This document shows positions 62,894 to 64,000 of a stretch of DNA of 64,000 nucleotides, piece by piece (the stretch's first letter is position 1; the number at the start of each line of letters is the position of its first letter). The position numbers were made by a program, and so were the translations under genes. The notes beneath the pieces were generated by a model that saw only the letters and a program-made list of their open reading frames with translations, was not told the origin of the DNA and ran no database searches. Origin of the DNA: an uncultured Oscillospiraceae bacterium (GTDB taxonomy: Bacteria; Bacillota; Clostridia; Oscillospirales; Oscillospiraceae); contig CATMVA010000015.1 of NCBI GenBank assembly GCA_950075865.1, positions 1 to 64,000 on the forward strand, in the 5' to 3' direction.

Positions 62894-62914
62894 GGGCCAC
62901 CCCGGGGGTGGCCC
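62894..62914 (-). other. GC hairpin in the greA leader
   Basis: An 8-bp stem GGGCCACC (62894-62901) with GGTGGCCC (62907-62914), no T run; either a weak terminator for the gene upstream or a leader structure. Confidence 0.5.
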
Positions 62915-62923
62915 ATGCTTCCT

Positions 62924-64000
62924 CTATGATAAATCCCCTGTAGCCGGATTGTCAAGCAGTTTTCCGTTCTCGCTGAACCGGGAGCCGTGGCACGGGCAGT
63001 CCCAGCTTCGTTCCCGGCTGTTCCACCGCAGGGCGCAGCCCATATGGGGACACCGGGGCCGCTGGAAGGTGAGCCATCCGGCTATGGCCTCCAGGCTGTT
63101 GGCGGCCAACTGGGGACGCAGGACGGTCCTCTGGGGGGTGAAGAGGGAGGCATAGGGGGTTTCCCGTTCCAGGATCAGGTCAGTGAGGATCATGGCGGCT
63201 ACCATGGCCGAGGTCATGCCCCATTTGTTGAAGCCTGTGGCCACATAGAGGTCGTGAGTCCGGGGGGAGTACCGGCCGATATAGGGGATCCCGTCCAGGG
63301 TCATGCAGTCCTGGGCAGCCCAGCGGCAAAGCTCCTTTTTGCCGGGGTAGAAGCGGTTGGCCAGAGAGGATAGCTCGGTCCAGCCGGTTCCGGGCTTGCC
63401 TGGCCGGTGTCCCCCGGCCCCCAGGATCAAGTTGTTCCCCCAGCTCCGGAGGGACAACCCGCCCTTCTGCTGGTCCAGGAACATGCCGTCAATGGGCTCT
63501 GCCCCCTCCAGAGCCAGGGCGTAGGAGCGGTCCTGGTAGAGCTTCAGGAAATAGCTGCCGTGCTTGTTGAGGATGGGGAAGTGGGTGCAGACCACCACCT
63601 GCCGGGCCCGGATCACATGGCGGCCGGTGCGGAGGCAGCCAGGGGCAAATTCCCGGATGGGGGTGTTCTCGTAGATGGGAAGGCCGGGGGCTATGGCCGA
63701 GACGAATTTCAGAGGGTGAAACCGGGCCTGCCGGGAAAATTTCACCGCCCCCACGGTGGGAAAGGGGAGAGGGAGGACGGAGCCCTCCACGAAGGAGGCC
63801 GGGATGCGGGCCCGCTCCAGGGCCTTCAGTTCCTTGTCCAGCGGGACCCGGTCCTCCCGGGAGTAGAGATAGCTGTCCTGCTCCTCAAAGTCGCAGTCCA
63901 TCCCGGCGCAGAGGATCCGGTACTCGTTCAGGGCGGCCTCGTTAGCCTCGTAGTAGAGCCGGGCGGTCCCGGCGCCAAACTCCTTTTCCAGCTTCTGATA
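62924..64000 (-). CDS. FAD-dependent oxidoreductase with C-terminal Rieske domain (partial)
   Basis: The C-terminal 358 codons of a gene whose 5' end is beyond the window edge; the reading frame is open to position 64000 (first residues YQKLEKEFGAG). A DAO-type FAD oxidoreductase body (GRHVIRARQVVVCTHFPI, LYVATGFNKWGMTSAMVAA) is followed by a Rieske [2Fe-2S] module with CPHMGC and CPCHGSRF, the cluster-binding Cys-x-His pairs. Proteins of this layout are known in Firmicutes, with unknown substrate. The FAD Rossmann motif would lie upstream and is not seen. An internal ATG at 63901 should not be taken as the start. Confidence 0.9.
   Translation of the reverse strand, partial: YQKLEKEFGAGTARLYYEANEAALNEYRILCAGMDCDFEEQDSYLYSREDRVPLDKELKALERARIPASFVEGSVLPLPFPTVGAVKFSRQARFHPLKFVSAIAPGLPIYENTPIREFAPGCLRTGRHVIRARQVVVCTHFPILNKHGSYFLKLYQDRSYALALEGAEPIDGMFLDQQKGGLSLRSWGNNLILGAGGHRPGKPGTGWTELSSLANRFYPGKKELCRWAAQDCMTLDGIPYIGRYSPRTHDLYVATGFNKWGMTSAMVAAMILTDLILERETPYASLFTPQRTVLRPQLAANSLEAIAGWLTFQRPRCPHMGCALRWNSRERSWDCPCHGSRFSENGKLLDNPATGDLS
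62926..62955 (-). promoter_or_regulatory. greA promoter
   Basis: On the minus strand TTGACA (62955-62950), 18-nt spacer, TATCAT (62931-62926). It overlaps the last codons of the oxidoreductase gene. Confidence 0.78.

Noticed and set aside
63800-63901. ATG 63901 as start of the Rieske oxidoreductase
   Set aside because: The frame stays open with sensible codons to the window edge, no ribosome site precedes the ATG, and the FAD-binding N-terminus would be missing.

Overview
The window looks like chromosome of a high-GC, strictly anaerobic clostridium, most likely Oscillospiraceae (Flavonifractor/Oscillibacter-like); this is inferred from gene content, not from a marker gene. Supporting signs are an S-layer homology protein, RNase J, a paired GlgC/GlgD ADP-glucose pyrophosphorylase, an oxygen-sensitive glycyl radical enzyme with its activase, BspA-like LRR proteins, and frequent TTG/GTG starts behind strong GGAGG sites.

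Layout. 0.1-3.2 kb: S-layer protein. 3.2-3.6 kb: a lone tail-fibre-like gene. 3.8-7.9 kb: a MarR regulator with a heterodimeric ABC exporter, behind a promoter carrying overlapping palindromes. 7.9-8.4 kb: gene debris (half an XRE regulator and a fragment of a stalk-domain protein). 8.5-10.0 kb: the trans-translation cluster smpB, cyclophilin and ssrA (tmRNA). 10.5-23.1 kb: a compact block of head and contractile-tail phage genes (terminase to baseplate) with no integrase, repressor, replication, lysis or tape-measure gene. 23.1-28.7 kb: a DinB-like gene, ogt, recG, another LRR/stalk remnant, and rnj. 28.9-31.2 kb: a sugar nucleotidyltransferase fused to a mutase domain that has lost its catalytic motifs. 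31.3-37.2 kb: small genes, a frameshifted XRE regulator, a GNAT enzyme, the YjjI/YjjW glycyl radical pair and a phosphotransferase. 37.2-38.7 kb: a YbaK-type deacylase and a WYL regulator.

38.8-48.4 kb is the most interesting locus. A sigma-A promoter is followed by a clear lysine riboswitch and an intrinsic terminator, then an L-Ala-D/L-Glu epimerase, an oligopeptide binding lipoprotein, two permeases, two ATPases, an LD-carboxypeptidase and a cytoplasmic NlpC/P60 endopeptidase. Together these genes would import murein peptides and dismantle them to amino acids and meso-diaminopimelate, the direct precursor of lysine. The riboswitch would make this salvage route answer to lysine.

48.4-50.6 kb: a dicarboxylate/amino-acid symporter whose Shine-Dalgarno lies in a hairpin, and a small XRE-controlled membrane-protein operon. 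50.8-59.4 kb: a complete glycogen locus on the minus strand (glgB-glgC-glgD-glgA, then glgP with its own promoter). 59.7-61.2 kb: an intact BspA-like LRR/stalk protein, related to the two remnants. 61.3-64.0 kb: a small hypothetical gene, a pentapeptide-repeat protein, greA with its own promoter, and the 3' part of a Rieske-type FAD oxidoreductase that runs off the window.
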